DNA of 46,002 nucleotides from Rivularia sp. MS3. Lineage in GTDB: Bacteria > Cyanobacteriota > Cyanobacteriia > Cyanobacteriales > Nostocaceae. The notes beneath the pieces were generated by a model, which had not been told where the DNA came from, did no database searches, and worked only from the letters and a program-made list of their open reading frames with translations. Below are positions 1 to 7,920 of the stretch, piece by piece. Within the stretch, counting starts at the first letter, position 1. Every line of letters begins with the position of its first letter. Position numbers and translations under genes: made by a program. The stretch covers positions 1 through 46,002 of the forward strand of contig JAHCMI010000074.1 of assembly GCA_019192545.1 (NCBI GenBank), written 5' to 3'.

Positions 1-52
1 TGAATGACTAATAAATCACCATCTCACTTTTTTATTACTTTTTCAGCAAGCC
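1..52. other. Left-edge junction, possible mobile-element end
   Basis: Sequence beyond the broken Uma2 copy has no counterpart in the two intact copies. Read leftward it begins GGGCTTGCTGAAAAAG directly at the point where homology to the intact copies stops. That string resembles the terminal repeats of some cyanobacterial insertion sequences from memory. Only 52 bases are visible, so the element itself cannot be shown. Confidence 0.25.
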
Positions 53-253
53 CTATTTACGATTCCAGATACCCAAATCGATATAAATTTCAAAATTACG
101 GTTTCCAGTTTCTCCCCCTGTTGGTGACATGATAATCAATTCCCCTGATGCTGTTAATTCTAAGCGTAATTCTTTATTAAATTCGACTATTTGCTCAAAT
201 TCATCATCCGTAAATTTGAGAGAGGGAGGTATTTGTAAACTTAAAGTACTCAT
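53..253 (-). pseudogene. Truncated Uma2-family (DUF820) endonuclease copy
   Basis: This is a 66-residue N-terminal fragment of the same protein encoded intact by the next two genes (192 aa). Its first about 65 residues match them closely, including MSTLSLQIPPSLKFTD and the MSPTGGETGNRNF block. After the residues NRK the homology ends abruptly and the first codon spanning the junction is a stop. The missing two thirds carry the catalytic PD-(D/E)xK region, so the fragment cannot be an active Uma2 nuclease. It carries ELTASGEL like the second copy but EIYIDLGIWNRK like the third, so it is a mosaic of its neighbours. It is the last member of a leftward array and lies 24 bases beyond the second copy. 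Confidence 0.8.
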
Positions 254-277
254 AATAAATTTTGATTAAATTTCAAC

Positions 278-856
278 TTACCCAAAAATAACTTCTAAAT
301 CCAAACTAAACCCAGCCAGCACATCTTCCCCAGACAAACTTGTCGGAGAATTCAAAACTTCTACTTCCTTACCAGCACGATAAATTTCCACCTGTTTATC
401 TTTAGGATTAATCAACCAACCCAACCTCAAACCATTTTCAATATACTCTCGCATCTTTTTTCTAGTATCTTCTACATCATCGCTTTCAGATACTAATTCC
501 ACCGCAAAATCGGGACACAAAGGTAAATATTTCTTTCTTTGTTGTGGCGTTAAAGCATCCCATCTTTCGATTTTTATCCAAGAAGCATCTGGGGAACGAG
601 TTGCACCATTAGGAAGTTTAAAACCAGTAGAAGAATCAAAAGCTTTTCCTAAATTATTTTTACGGCTCCAAAACCATATTTGACCGATTAAATCAAAATT
701 ACGATTTCCAGTTTCTCCCCCAGTTGGTGACATGATAATCAATTCCCCTGATGCTGTTAATTCTAAACGCAATTCTTTATTGAAATCCACTATTTGCTCA
801 AATTCTTCATCTGTAAATTTTAGTGAGGGAGGTATTTGTAAACTTAAAGTACTCAT
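278..856 (-). CDS. Uma2 family (DUF820) restriction-endonuclease-like protein
   Basis: 192 aa, the usual length for the Uma2/DUF820 family, which is greatly expanded in cyanobacteria and has a PD-(D/E)xK nuclease fold. Visible features are the N-terminal MSPTGGETG segment, SPDASW (conserved Asp), the core strand FAVELVSESD with its Glu, the helix RKKMREYIENG, and the final strands LGWLINPKDKQVEIYR. From SPDASW to the stop the protein is identical to the next gene upstream in transcription, while residues about 54-68 differ (DLIGQIWFWSRKNN). No Shine-Dalgarno is visible. Biological role is unknown for the family; it is not assigned to a restriction system here. Confidence 0.85.
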   Translation of the reverse strand: MSTLSLQIPPSLKFTDEEFEQIVDFNKELRLELTASGELIIMSPTGGETGNRNFDLIGQIWFWSRKNNLGKAFDSSTGFKLPNGATRSPDASWIKIERWDALTPQQRKKYLPLCPDFAVELVSESDDVEDTRKKMREYIENGLRLGWLINPKDKQVEIYRAGKEVEVLNSPTSLSGEDVLAGFSLDLEVIFG

Positions 857-880
857 AATAAATTTCGATTAATTTTTCAA

Positions 881-1459
881 CTATCCAAAAATAACTTCTA
901 AATCCAAACTAAACCCAGCCAGCACATCTTCCCCAGACAAACTTGTCGGAGAATTCAAAACTTCTACTTCCTTACCAGCACGATAAATTTCCACCTGTTT
1001 ATCTTTAGGATTAATCAACCAACCCAACCTCAAACCATTTTCAATATACTCTCGCATCTTTTTTCTAGTATCTTCTACATCATCGCTTTCAGATACTAAT
1101 TCCACCGCAAAATCGGGACACAAAGGTAAATATTTCTTTCTTTGTTGTGGCGTTAAAGCATCCCATCTTTCGATTTTTATCCAAGAAGCATCTGGGGAAC
1201 GAGTTGCACCATTCGGAAGTTTAAAACCAGTAGAAGAATCAAAAGCTTTTCCTAATTTATATTTACGATTCCATATACCTAAATCGATATAAATTTCAAA
1301 ATTACGGTTTCCAGTTTCTCCCCCAGTTGGTGACATAATAATTAATTCTCCTTCAGCCGTTAATTCCAAACGCAATTCTTTATTAAATTCGACAATCTGC
1401 TCAAATTCATCGTCTGTAAATTTGAGTGATGGAGGTATTTGTAAACTTAAAGTACTCAT
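881..1459 (-). CDS. Uma2 family (DUF820) restriction-endonuclease-like protein
   Basis: 192 aa, a tandem duplicate of the neighbouring gene with a repeat unit of 603 bases. It has the same Uma2 landmarks: MSPTGGETG, SPDASW, FAVELVSESD and WLINPKDKQVEIYR. The last about 375 bases differ from the neighbour by a single base that I can see, while the first 200 bases carry several differences, which suggests recent gene conversion of the 3' part. An AGGA motif lies 9 bases before the ATG, unlike the downstream copies. It sits 11 bases beyond the fourth Uma2 gene and is probably co-transcribed with it. Confidence 0.85.
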   Translation of the reverse strand: MSTLSLQIPPSLKFTDDEFEQIVEFNKELRLELTAEGELIIMSPTGGETGNRNFEIYIDLGIWNRKYKLGKAFDSSTGFKLPNGATRSPDASWIKIERWDALTPQQRKKYLPLCPDFAVELVSESDDVEDTRKKMREYIENGLRLGWLINPKDKQVEIYRAGKEVEVLNSPTSLSGEDVLAGFSLDLEVIFG

Positions 1460-1470
1460 AATTTTTTATC

Positions 1471-2046
1471 CTATATTATTTTGATTACATCTTCGTAAAT
1501 TTCAGGCATAGTTAAAGTTAAATCAATGGAATCTAAACGTAATTCATCATCTTTACCCAAGGTTTGCATTAACCAGTTATCTTGAGTATCTTTACGATAA
1601 ACTTCTACTTTGATTTCTTCTTGAGATACTAAAACATATTCTTGTAAACTTTCTAAAGTACAGTAATTAACAAGTTTTTCTCGTTTATTTGTTATTTCGA
1701 TACTTGGTGAAAGTACTTCAATAATTAAACAAGGGTAATTTAAGGAAAAACGGTCTTTATCATCGGAATCGCAGCTAACAACAACATCGGGATAGTAATA
1801 TATACTTTTATTATGTCGGCTGTTTAGTTGTATATTCACTTTCATATCAGCCATAAATACGCTACAAGAACCACCTCTTAAATGAGAACGTAGTCTGCTA
1901 GCGATATTCAAACTAATAGTATTATGTTCTTTACTAGCTCCAGCCATTGCAAAAACTTCACCATCTACAAATTCGTGGCGAATTTGGCTAGTTTTTTCTA
2001 ATTCTAAGTATTCTTCAACCGTAAAAATATTGATTGCAGACTGCAT
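1471..2046 (-). CDS. Uma2 family (DUF820) protein, divergent member
   Basis: 191 aa. This Uma2 protein belongs to a different subgroup from its three neighbours: it starts MQSAINIFTVEEYLELE and shows HEFVDGEVFAMAGAS, the core PDVVVSCD, the strand LIIEVLSPS and EYVLVSQEEIKVEVYR. These are the Asp and Glu positions expected of the PD-(D/E)xK fold. The ATG is preceded by AAGGGA, a good ribosome-binding site. It is the first gene of a leftward four-gene array and starts 124 bases beyond a tRNA gene on the same strand. Family membership is firm; cellular function is not known. Confidence 0.85.
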   Translation of the reverse strand: MQSAINIFTVEEYLELEKTSQIRHEFVDGEVFAMAGASKEHNTISLNIASRLRSHLRGGSCSVFMADMKVNIQLNSRHNKSIYYYPDVVVSCDSDDKDRFSLNYPCLIIEVLSPSIEITNKREKLVNYCTLESLQEYVLVSQEEIKVEVYRKDTQDNWLMQTLGKDDELRLDSIDLTLTMPEIYEDVIKII

Positions 2047-2170
2047 GATTTTCCCTTAATTCTTAATACTGTAGGTGAGATTTTGCTGCATCTCTATTGT
2101 GCTACAGTTACTCAGTAGCGGAAAATCAAAAAAGTCTATTTATTATTATTTATTATAAAAATTGAAAAAA

Positions 2171-2244
2171 TCGGGATGACTGGATTCGAACCAGCGGCCC
2201 CTTCGTCCCGAACGAAGTGCGCTACCAAGCTGCGCTACATCCCG
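2171..2244 (-). tRNA. tRNA-Pro (anticodon CGG)
   Basis: 74 bases fold as a full cloverleaf. The acceptor stem pairs CGGGATG with CATCCCG, the D arm has GCGC/GCGC, the anticodon stem pairs CTTCG with CGAAG around the loop TTCGGGA (anticodon CGG), and the T arm is GCTGG-TTCGAAT-CCAGT. The discriminator is A. The 3' CCA is not encoded, as in many cyanobacterial tRNAs. Read on the minus strand, TACAAT about 20 bases upstream could serve as a -10 box. Confidence 0.95.
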
Positions 2245-2279
2245 TAGTATTTTGGTTATTGTACCACAGAAATAAAAGA

Positions 2280-2362
2280 GGGGGGAGAGGGGGAAGAGGG
2301 GGAAGAAGGGGTAGAATCATTAACTGATAACAACTAACCACTAACCACTAACAACTAACCAA
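2280..2362. repeat. Purine-rich run and STRR heptamers (TAACCAC type)
   Basis: A GGGGGAAGA-type purine run is followed by tandem ACTAACCA/ACAACTAACC heptamer variants. This is the short tandemly repeated repetitive (STRR) sequence typical of heterocystous cyanobacteria. It fills the gap between tRNA-Pro and lipA. Confidence 0.75.
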
Positions 2363-2406
2363 ATTTGCGCTACCATAAATCCTGTATATCAACAAGTGGT
2401 AGGATT

Positions 2407-3297
2407 GTGACTGTAAAGCCAGACTGGTTACGGGTAAAAGCTCCTCAATGGGAACGTGTTGGCAATGTTAAGGAAACTCTGCGGGATTTATCGCTGAATA
2501 CTGTTTGCGAAGAAGCATCTTGTCCGAATATTGGTGAATGTTTCAAAGCAGGTACCGCTACGTTTTTAATTATGGGGCCTGCTTGTACTCGTGCTTGTCC
2601 TTACTGCGATATTGATTTTGAGAAAAAACCCCAGCCTTTAGATCCTACGGAACCCTCACGTTTAGCGGAAGCTGTTCGTCGAATGAAGTTAAATCATGTG
2701 GTGATTACTTCTGTAAACCGCGACGATTTAGCGGATGAGGGAGCTTCTCAGTTTGTTCGCTGTATTGAAGCAGTTCGTACTATTTCACCCAAGACTACTA
2801 TTGAAGTTTTGATTCCCGATTTATGCGGTAATTGGGAAGCTTTGGAAATTATCTTGAAAGCACAACCGGAAGTTCTTAACCACAATACAGAAACTATTCC
2901 TCGGTTATATAAACGTACACGTCCCCAAGGTGATTATCAACGGACTTTGGAATTATTGAAGATTTCGCGTCAAATTGCCCCTTGGATTTATACTAAGTCT
3001 GGAATTATGGTTGGACTTGGGGAAACCGATGACGAAATTCGGCAGGTGATGCGAGATTTACGTGCCGTTGATTGTGACATTTTAACGATTGGGCAATATC
3101 TGCAACCCAGTCAAAAGCATTTAAAAGTTGGTGATTTTATTCATCCAGAACAGTTTGCAGCATGGAAGAAATATGGTGAAGAAATTGGTTTTTTACAAGT
3201 TGTTTCCTCTCCATTGACAAGAAGTTCTTATCATGCAGAACAGGTAAGGGAATTAATGAAGCAATATCCAAGGGAGAAAAGTCAGGAATTAACTTAG
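2407..3297 (+). CDS. lipA: Lipoyl synthase
   Basis: Radical-SAM enzyme that inserts two sulfurs into octanoyl groups on lipoyl-dependent proteins such as the pyruvate dehydrogenase E2 and the glycine cleavage H protein. From the GTG start (296 aa) the auxiliary-cluster cysteines are C34, C39 and C45 ([14 protein letters not shown]), the radical-SAM cysteines are C60, C64 and C67 (CTRACPYC), and the C-terminal RSSY motif that binds the auxiliary cluster is present. I chose GTG at 2407 because the cyanobacterial family starts at VTVKPDW; a TTG at 2365 would add 14 residues with no family counterpart. The length is normal. It is monocistronic between repeat-rich spacers. Confidence 0.95.
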   Translation: MTVKPDWLRVKAPQWERVGNVKETLRDLSLNTVCEEASCPNIGECFKAGTATFLIMGPACTRACPYCDIDFEKKPQPLDPTEPSRLAEAVRRMKLNHVVITSVNRDDLADEGASQFVRCIEAVRTISPKTTIEVLIPDLCGNWEALEIILKAQPEVLNHNTETIPRLYKRTRPQGDYQRTLELLKISRQIAPWIYTKSGIMVGLGETDDEIRQVMRDLRAVDCDILTIGQYLQPSQKHLKVGDFIHPEQFAAWKKYGEEIGFLQVVSSPLTRSSYHAEQVRELMKQYPREKSQELT

Positions 3298-3314
3298 TTT
3301 TTGTTTACTTTAAA

Positions 3315-3342
3315 ACCCCCTTTTATTGAGATGAACGGGGGT
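3315..3342 (+). terminator. Possible weak terminator hairpin after lipA
   Basis: ACCCCC and GGGGGT are separated by 16 bases just after the lipA stop. The stem is GC-rich but short and there is no clean T tract, so function as an intrinsic terminator is uncertain. Confidence 0.3.
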
Positions 3343-3487
3343 ATTATAAAGCTTAAACAATTTGATTCAATTAGAAAAGTAGAGGTTAAATTTTATCTAT
3401 ACAAAGTCTTGATGAAATATACAACTTTGAATCTTTTGAGGTTGATATCAATTCAAAATGCAAAAAATTCTAGATAGTTGTGTAAAA

Positions 3488-4144
3488 TTATCCAAAATCA
3501 TCCGCACTAAGTAAGTCTGGATTCACACCTTGCAAAAATGCTAAGTTTTGATTCTCATTAGTTGTAATCAACGTACCACCATTTTGATGAATTAAATTTA
3601 ATGAGCCAAAGGTTATATCGCGATCCAATAATAAAATTCGATCTTCCCCAATTTGGAAATCGGTAATTCTATTTGTACCTTTTACTGATAAGACGAATCC
3701 GTCTGCACCCGTTCCACCTGTTAAGATATTATCCCCTACTTCGCCTCTAAGCTGATCGTTACCGCTACCACCGAAAAGCTGATTTTTTCCAATACCACCA
3801 CTCAATAGATCGGCACCAGCGCCTCCAAATAATTTGTCGTTACCATTTTCACCAAAAATCACATCATCTCCTCTACCACCGAAAGCCAAATCATCACCAT
3901 CACCAGCGAACAATATATCGAATTCTTCGCCACCGAAAAGCCTATCATTTCCCTTTCCCCCCGATAACGAATCTACTCCGCTACCACCAATCAATAGGTC
4001 GTTATCATCTCCACCCTCAAGTGTGTCATTTCCGCCACCGCCAAAAACTGTATCCTTTCCTGCGAAACTTTTAATTATGTTATTTTTGTTATTTCCAAAT
4101 ATTAAGTCGTCTTTGTCAGTACCTAGGATTGTTTGTAATTCCAT
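3488..4144 (-). CDS. RTX (hemolysin-type calcium-binding repeat) protein
   Basis: 218 aa, made almost entirely of glycine/aspartate-rich nonapeptides of the GGxGxDxLx type (for example GGGGNDTLEGG, GGKGNDRLFGG, GGAGADLLSGG) from about residue 5 to 150. The C-terminal segment RITDFQIGEDRILL is of the kind seen at the end of secreted serralysin/RTX proteins. Such repeats form a calcium-stabilised beta-roll and are usually exported by a type I system. There is no attached protease, lipase or toxin domain and no ABC exporter gene nearby, so the role is open. No signal peptide is seen, consistent with type I export. A second RTX gene begins at the other edge of the window. Confidence 0.85.
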   Translation of the reverse strand: MELQTILGTDKDDLIFGNNKNNIIKSFAGKDTVFGGGGNDTLEGGDDNDLLIGGSGVDSLSGGKGNDRLFGGEEFDILFAGDGDDLAFGGRGDDVIFGENGNDKLFGGAGADLLSGGIGKNQLFGGSGNDQLRGEVGDNILTGGTGADGFVLSVKGTNRITDFQIGEDRILLLDRDITFGSLNLIHQNGGTLITTNENQNLAFLQGVNPDLLSADDFG

Positions 4145-4665
4145 GACATTAACAACTCCCTAAATTCAAACTTATTATTGATTATTTATAGAATAGCCTT
4201 TTCACAGTACAAATACTATGTTATTAGTTATATTTGTTTCACATAAATCTCTTATATTTCTTTGATAAAAGAATTTAAGTAGAGACTATTTATATGCACA
4301 ATAAATTACATAGTGATAATAAGATAGGACTTACGCAATTATCATAATACTAATTGGTGCGTGACACTGAAAAAGGTTATTACTGCGTTTAAAAATAGTA
4401 AAAGTGTCACAGCACCCTACAAAAAAATGTGCCGGTTGCGGCCATTCCTGTAAGAAACGAATCAGAATTTACCCTAAAATCACTGACTATAAGCTCCTAA
4501 AGCCTTTGCAATTGCATTAGCACCGTTAATTCAAACGCAAATTAGTTACTGTCCTTTTGCTACCTGATTTAACAATTAAACCCAACAAATAAAATACAAA
4601 ACTCTGCGTAGCTCCGCGTTTCCCTCCGCGCCACTCTGCGTTAAAAATATTTATTCTCTTCCCCT
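4145..4665. other. Repeat-containing spacer
   Basis: No gene is seen in this spacer between two leftward genes. It holds the 65-base hairpin repeat, a following stretch with GCGGCCATTCCTGT that recurs in related form (GCGGCTATTCCTGT) after the copy at 45202-45266, and at about 4602-4650 the CTCTGCGT.../CTCCGCG repeat common in Nostocales. A relative of that last repeat lies near 25107-25135. Confidence 0.6.
4356..4420 (+). repeat. 65-base hairpin repeat, copy A
   Basis: The left arm GGTGCGTGACACT and right arm AGTGTCACAGCACC pair over 13 bases with one bulge, followed by CTAC. An element of exactly the same 65-base length with the same arms but an unrelated loop lies at 45202-45266 in the opposite orientation, and a more diverged one lies at 37926-37994. 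Confidence 0.75.
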
Positions 4666-5790
4666 CTAATACAATTCATACTTCATCAACTGACAGGGCA
4701 AAGTCCCGTTATAAACAGCAATCCGCTGTGACGACTTCAACCCAATATATTTAGCTAATTCCTTATTTCCACTCAACACAAATGCAGTCCAACCTTTAAA
4801 ACGCTGCTTCATCACATCACCCAAAAGCTTGTAAAATGCACCTAAATCGCTATCTCTTCCCAACCTTTCCCCATAAGGTGGATTGCAAAACAAAATCCCA
4901 CTATCAGCAGGTGCAGCTACATCAGCAAGCTCCATCTGTGAAAAATAAATATGATTTTCAACACCGCTATTCGTTGCATTAATATTTGCTTGCTCGATGA
5001 CATCTTCGTTATTATCGCTACCCCAAATCGAAGCAGGAAGTGTATCTAATTGACAAGCTTCCGCTTCTGCAATTAACTTTTCTAAAAGCGACAAATCAAA
5101 ATCTCTCCAGGTTTCAAAACCAAAAGATTCCCGAAACAAACCCGGTGCAATATTTAAAGATTTTAAACAAGCTTCTATCGGTAAAGTACCCGAACCACAT
5201 AAAGGGTCGTAGAACATCTGTTCTGGTTGCCAACCTGAAAGCTGAATTAAAGCAGCCGCGAGGGATTCTTTTAACGGTGCTGCTCCAACTGCCGGACGAT
5301 AGCCGCGACGGTGTAAACTTTTACCAGAACTATCAAGACTTACAGTACAAAAATCATTGCGAATATGAACGTTAATGCGTAAATCTGGGTTGTAAAGCTC
5401 TACATTAGAACGTTCCCCAAAAACTTCCTGTTGTTGGTCAACTATGGCATTCTTTACTTGAAGCGAAGTGAAGTGAGTATGATTAAGTTCGTTATTCTTA
5501 CCAGTAGCGTTTACAGCTAAAGTATCTTCTGGCGTAAGATAATCTTGCCAATCAATAGTTTGGATGCCCTTATAAAGCTCCTTTGCTGTTTCGCAACGGA
5601 ATTTATGCACCTTAAATAAAATTCGGAAAGGTAATCTAGCCCATAGATTGACGCGATAAAGTAAAGTGCGATCGCCTTCAAATTCCACACCGCAAAACCC
5701 AGGCTCCACCGACTTCGCACCCAATTGTTCTAACTCTTTGGCTGCTAAATCTTCCAATCCCCGAGCAACCGTTGCAAAATATTGATTCAT
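4666..5790 (-). CDS. THUMP-domain class I SAM-dependent RNA methyltransferase (RlmL-N/RlmKL type)
   Basis: 374 aa. The N-terminal third (MNQYFATVARGLEDLAAKEL onward) is the THUMP/ferredoxin-like RNA-binding region of the RlmL family. The C-terminal part is an N2-guanine-type methyltransferase: PLCGSGTLPIEA is the SAM-binding motif I and FCNPPYGERLG the catalytic NPPY motif. Escherichia coli RlmL modifies G2445 of 23S rRNA; cyanobacteria carry this single-module form without the fused RlmK half. The target here is inferred from family. It is the last gene of a leftward cluster, 111 bases after the SMI1/KNR4 gene, with an STRR in the gap that may separate transcripts. Confidence 0.88.
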   Translation of the reverse strand: MNQYFATVARGLEDLAAKELEQLGAKSVEPGFCGVEFEGDRTLLYRVNLWARLPFRILFKVHKFRCETAKELYKGIQTIDWQDYLTPEDTLAVNATGKNNELNHTHFTSLQVKNAIVDQQQEVFGERSNVELYNPDLRINVHIRNDFCTVSLDSSGKSLHRRGYRPAVGAAPLKESLAAALIQLSGWQPEQMFYDPLCGSGTLPIEACLKSLNIAPGLFRESFGFETWRDFDLSLLEKLIAEAEACQLDTLPASIWGSDNNEDVIEQANINATNSGVENHIYFSQMELADVAAPADSGILFCNPPYGERLGRDSDLGAFYKLLGDVMKQRFKGWTAFVLSGNKELAKYIGLKSSQRIAVYNGTLPCQLMKYELY

Positions 5791-5866
5791 CTATAAAAGG
5801 AATTATCGTAAGCAGTTTTAATAGAACCGGTTTAAATTGCCATCATAAAATGATTTCATTATTTTT

Positions 5867-5901
5867 AACTGTAACCTTTAACCTTTGACCTTTAACCTTT
5901 T
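5867..5901. repeat. STRR, CCTTTAA heptamers
   Basis: Four to five near-perfect AACCTTT units (TAACCTTTAACCTTTGACC and continuing) between the SMI1/KNR4 gene and the methyltransferase gene. The same family recurs near 8960-8995 and 27175-27195. Confidence 0.8.
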
Positions 5902-6480
5902 CTAAATATCATCCTGACGAACTATTCCGTTATATTTTCTCGAAAAAATTAACTGTCCCGATTCTAAATCATCAGCATACTGTTTCAACCATGCTCGAAA
6001 ACTAGGGGCAGTAATACTTCTATCGGCATCATCATGCCACATAGCAATGATTTGTCCAACCGTTCCACCCACATCCGGGTCTAAATCAATACAATCATGA
6101 TTGCCAGCACCATCATAGGTAAGCGGTATCCAAAACTCATTCCACCATAGATTACGAACTCCCGCTACGGGGTTGCTTCCTACATCTTCCTCGTCTTCAT
6201 CGTTGAAATCGCCATCATCTAAAAGCTCTTTCCAAATCTGCCATTCGTCTTTAATACGCTCCAAAGATAGAAACTCGCGTCCGTTAATCAACCCACAGCC
6301 ATTTCTAGATTGACCATTATGAATGCGATAAGAACTCCTAATGTCTTCAGGAAGTGTAATCGATAGAAAATCTTCAAATTCAATAATTTGAGTTTCACTA
6401 GCTCCCGATTGCAGCGATTTCAAAACTCTTGGAGCATTGTCTTGCATCCAACTTTCTATTCGTACCCAAATATCTTCCAT
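5902..6480 (-). CDS. SMI1/KNR4 family protein
   Basis: 192 aa. The family signature is visible as an early amphipathic helix (VLKSLQSGASETQIIEFEDF), LPEDIRSSYRIHNGQ, then EFLSLERIKDEW, an acidic stretch rich in D/E (about residues 88-101), WWNEFWIPLTYDGAGNHDC, IDLDP and a final AWLKQYADDLESG helix. In bacteria SMI1/KNR4 proteins are often immunity proteins of contact-dependent and other polymorphic toxins, but many are stand-alone. No toxin gene with a WHH, RHS or similar domain is visible here. It follows the SLOG gene by 45 bases on the same strand and is probably co-transcribed with it and with the NADAR gene. Confidence 0.85.
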   Translation of the reverse strand: MEDIWVRIESWMQDNAPRVLKSLQSGASETQIIEFEDFLSITLPEDIRSSYRIHNGQSRNGCGLINGREFLSLERIKDEWQIWKELLDDGDFNDEDEEDVGSNPVAGVRNLWWNEFWIPLTYDGAGNHDCIDLDPDVGGTVGQIIAMWHDDADRSITAPSFRAWLKQYADDLESGQLIFSRKYNGIVRQDDI

Positions 6481-6525
6481 AAAGATAATAATTATGAGTT
6501 TAAATTAAAAGCTTAAATTACAAGC

Positions 6526-6897
6526 TTACATCCGATTGCGTCGATCCAAATTCTTCTGCGTTCCAGATTTTTCTTTACCAGTTTTTACCCAAGCAATATC
6601 TTGATCGGAATCCCGAGTCATTTGTTCGTCACGCTCCTTATCGCTTTGAAATCCTCCACGAGTGGGAAACCCGGCATTATTTCGAGGACTTTCAAACATA
6701 TGATACACCACAACCGCTTTCGTTTTATTAAAAAGATACTGCTGCGCTAACGTATCCGCACCTCTAGCATCACCCACAACAAAACCTTGATTTTTTGACA
6801 GAGCAATATCAATTTGCTGGCGGTAATATTCGTCAAATTCTGCTGGAGTCAAATCCAGATGTCCGCTGATGAAATTGATGATTTGTTCTTGTGACAA
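6526..6897 (-). CDS. SLOG-like Rossmann nucleotide-binding protein (YspA/cpYpsA-related)
   Basis: 123 aa. The start IINFISGHLDLTPAEFDEYY and the glycine-rich FVVGDARGADTLAQQYL are the strand-helix and G-rich binding loop of the SLOG (SMF/DprA/LOG) superfamily, which binds nucleotides or nucleotide-derived ligands. The conserved C-terminal part has VYHMFESPRNN, DEQMTRDSDQDIAWVKTG, and the basic SGTQKNLDRRNRM end. I recognise the family pattern but not a tested member. It sits between the NADAR gene (40 bases) and the SMI1/KNR4 gene (45 bases), all leftward. The ligand could be ADP-ribose or NAD-derived, which is inference from the neighbour only. Confidence 0.7.
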   Translation of the reverse strand: MSQEQIINFISGHLDLTPAEFDEYYRQQIDIALSKNQGFVVGDARGADTLAQQYLFNKTKAVVVYHMFESPRNNAGFPTRGGFQSDKERDEQMTRDSDQDIAWVKTGKEKSGTQKNLDRRNRM

Positions 6898-6937
6898 TAA
6901 CTGTAATCGGGTAAAGGTTTGAATTAAACGTGAATAT

Positions 6938-7585
6938 TTAAAGATATTTTGTTATCAAATCTATATAGTAATTTTTATCTTCTATAACACGGTTTATTTC
7001 ATTTTGATGGCATAAAGAAACAAATAAAGCTGCTGCTCTTGCTTGGGTGTTTAATGATTTTTTCGGATTAAATACAATATCAGAAAAAGCTTTAAAATCA
7101 AATAACTGATTGAATAAACTGGGATTCTGAGAAAGTGCAGTTAAATATAGCCAATCATAAAATGCTGTAACTGGATTAATCAGGAAATTTTCTCCGAAAA
7201 ATTCATAACCAACGAAATTACCGGAAGTACGTAGTCTCTCATCTGTTTTAGCTTCTTTACTAGAAGCAGAATATAAATCCGAAAACGGACCTCCATTTGC
7301 AAAAACCTTGCTACCTTGATATGCACATTCAACAGAAAGACTTCTTTCATTCTTAATCATTTTCAGATTAAAGCCACTCAAAGAAACTCCTACCTTATGA
7401 TTTGATTTAGAAGATATTTCTAGAATAGGAGCTATTTTAGCCTCAGCCGCTGCTTCATGTAGAGATGCTATTGATTTCTGAGCCTGTACATTAGAGAAAC
7501 CAGGGTGCCATTTAAATTCAATTACAATCTCTTTTACAAAAGAAAATCCGCTTAAATTTGGGATAAAAATAGGTCTTTTAGTCAT
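6938..7585 (-). CDS. NADAR-type protein, DarT1-associated antitoxin family
   Basis: 215 aa. I recognise the whole-length pattern of the NADAR proteins partnered with DarT1: KRPIFIPN, then FKWHPGFSNVQAQKSIASLH, ILEISSKS, LSGFNL, the block YQGSKVFANGGPFSDLY, SSKEAKTDERLRTSG, FYDWLYLTAL and FNPKKSLNTQARAAALFVSL. Characterised members remove ADP-ribose from guanine in DNA and neutralise the DarT1 toxin. No DarT (DUF4433) gene is beside it; the flanking genes are the SLOG protein downstream and gpsA, divergent, upstream. It is the first gene of a leftward cluster. Family call is from memory; enzymatic activity and the partner are inferred. Confidence 0.7.
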   Translation of the reverse strand: MTKRPIFIPNLSGFSFVKEIVIEFKWHPGFSNVQAQKSIASLHEAAAEAKIAPILEISSKSNHKVGVSLSGFNLKMIKNERSLSVECAYQGSKVFANGGPFSDLYSASSKEAKTDERLRTSGNFVGYEFFGENFLINPVTAFYDWLYLTALSQNPSLFNQLFDFKAFSDIVFNPKKSLNTQARAAALFVSLCHQNEINRVIEDKNYYIDLITKYL

Positions 7586-7920
7586 AAATGATTTTATACT
7601 TATAAGAATAATTTTGGTTTACCATATTTCCCAATCTTCTCTGGGAGAAAAGAAGTAAAGTTACCCAATTATAATGGCTACTGAAACTATATTTGTAAAA
7701 CATTTTTAGTTGTGGAATCTGATGCTTAGGCAGTTACTTGTATTGCAATAAAACTATCCCCAAACCCTTCAATTAGAGATAAAATCTTCGAAGTCTTAAT
7801 TATCCATCCATGACTCAAGCACCACTCAAATTAGCAACCTTCTAGGCTGAGGACTTATGTTCCATTCCGCTTAAAATGACGAATAATGCTATATTTCCCA
7901 CCGTCGCATACGTAATTATT
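7586..7920. other. Divergent intergenic region, NADAR gene / gpsA
   Basis: AT-rich spacer that should hold promoters for both divergent genes. I see no strong repeat, tRNA or operator. It contains AGGACTTATGT, similar to AGGACTTATGTGG near 25190. Confidence 0.4.

Noticed and set aside
3834-4163. Open frame antisense to the RTX gene, rich in Pro/Ser
   Set aside because: It is the complement of glycine/aspartate repeats, which gives a Pro/Ser-rich shadow frame with no start signal.
7811-7846. Eleven-codon frame MTQAPLKLATF before gpsA
   Set aside because: Too short, and no ribosome-binding site or family match; it could be a gene remnant but cannot be supported.
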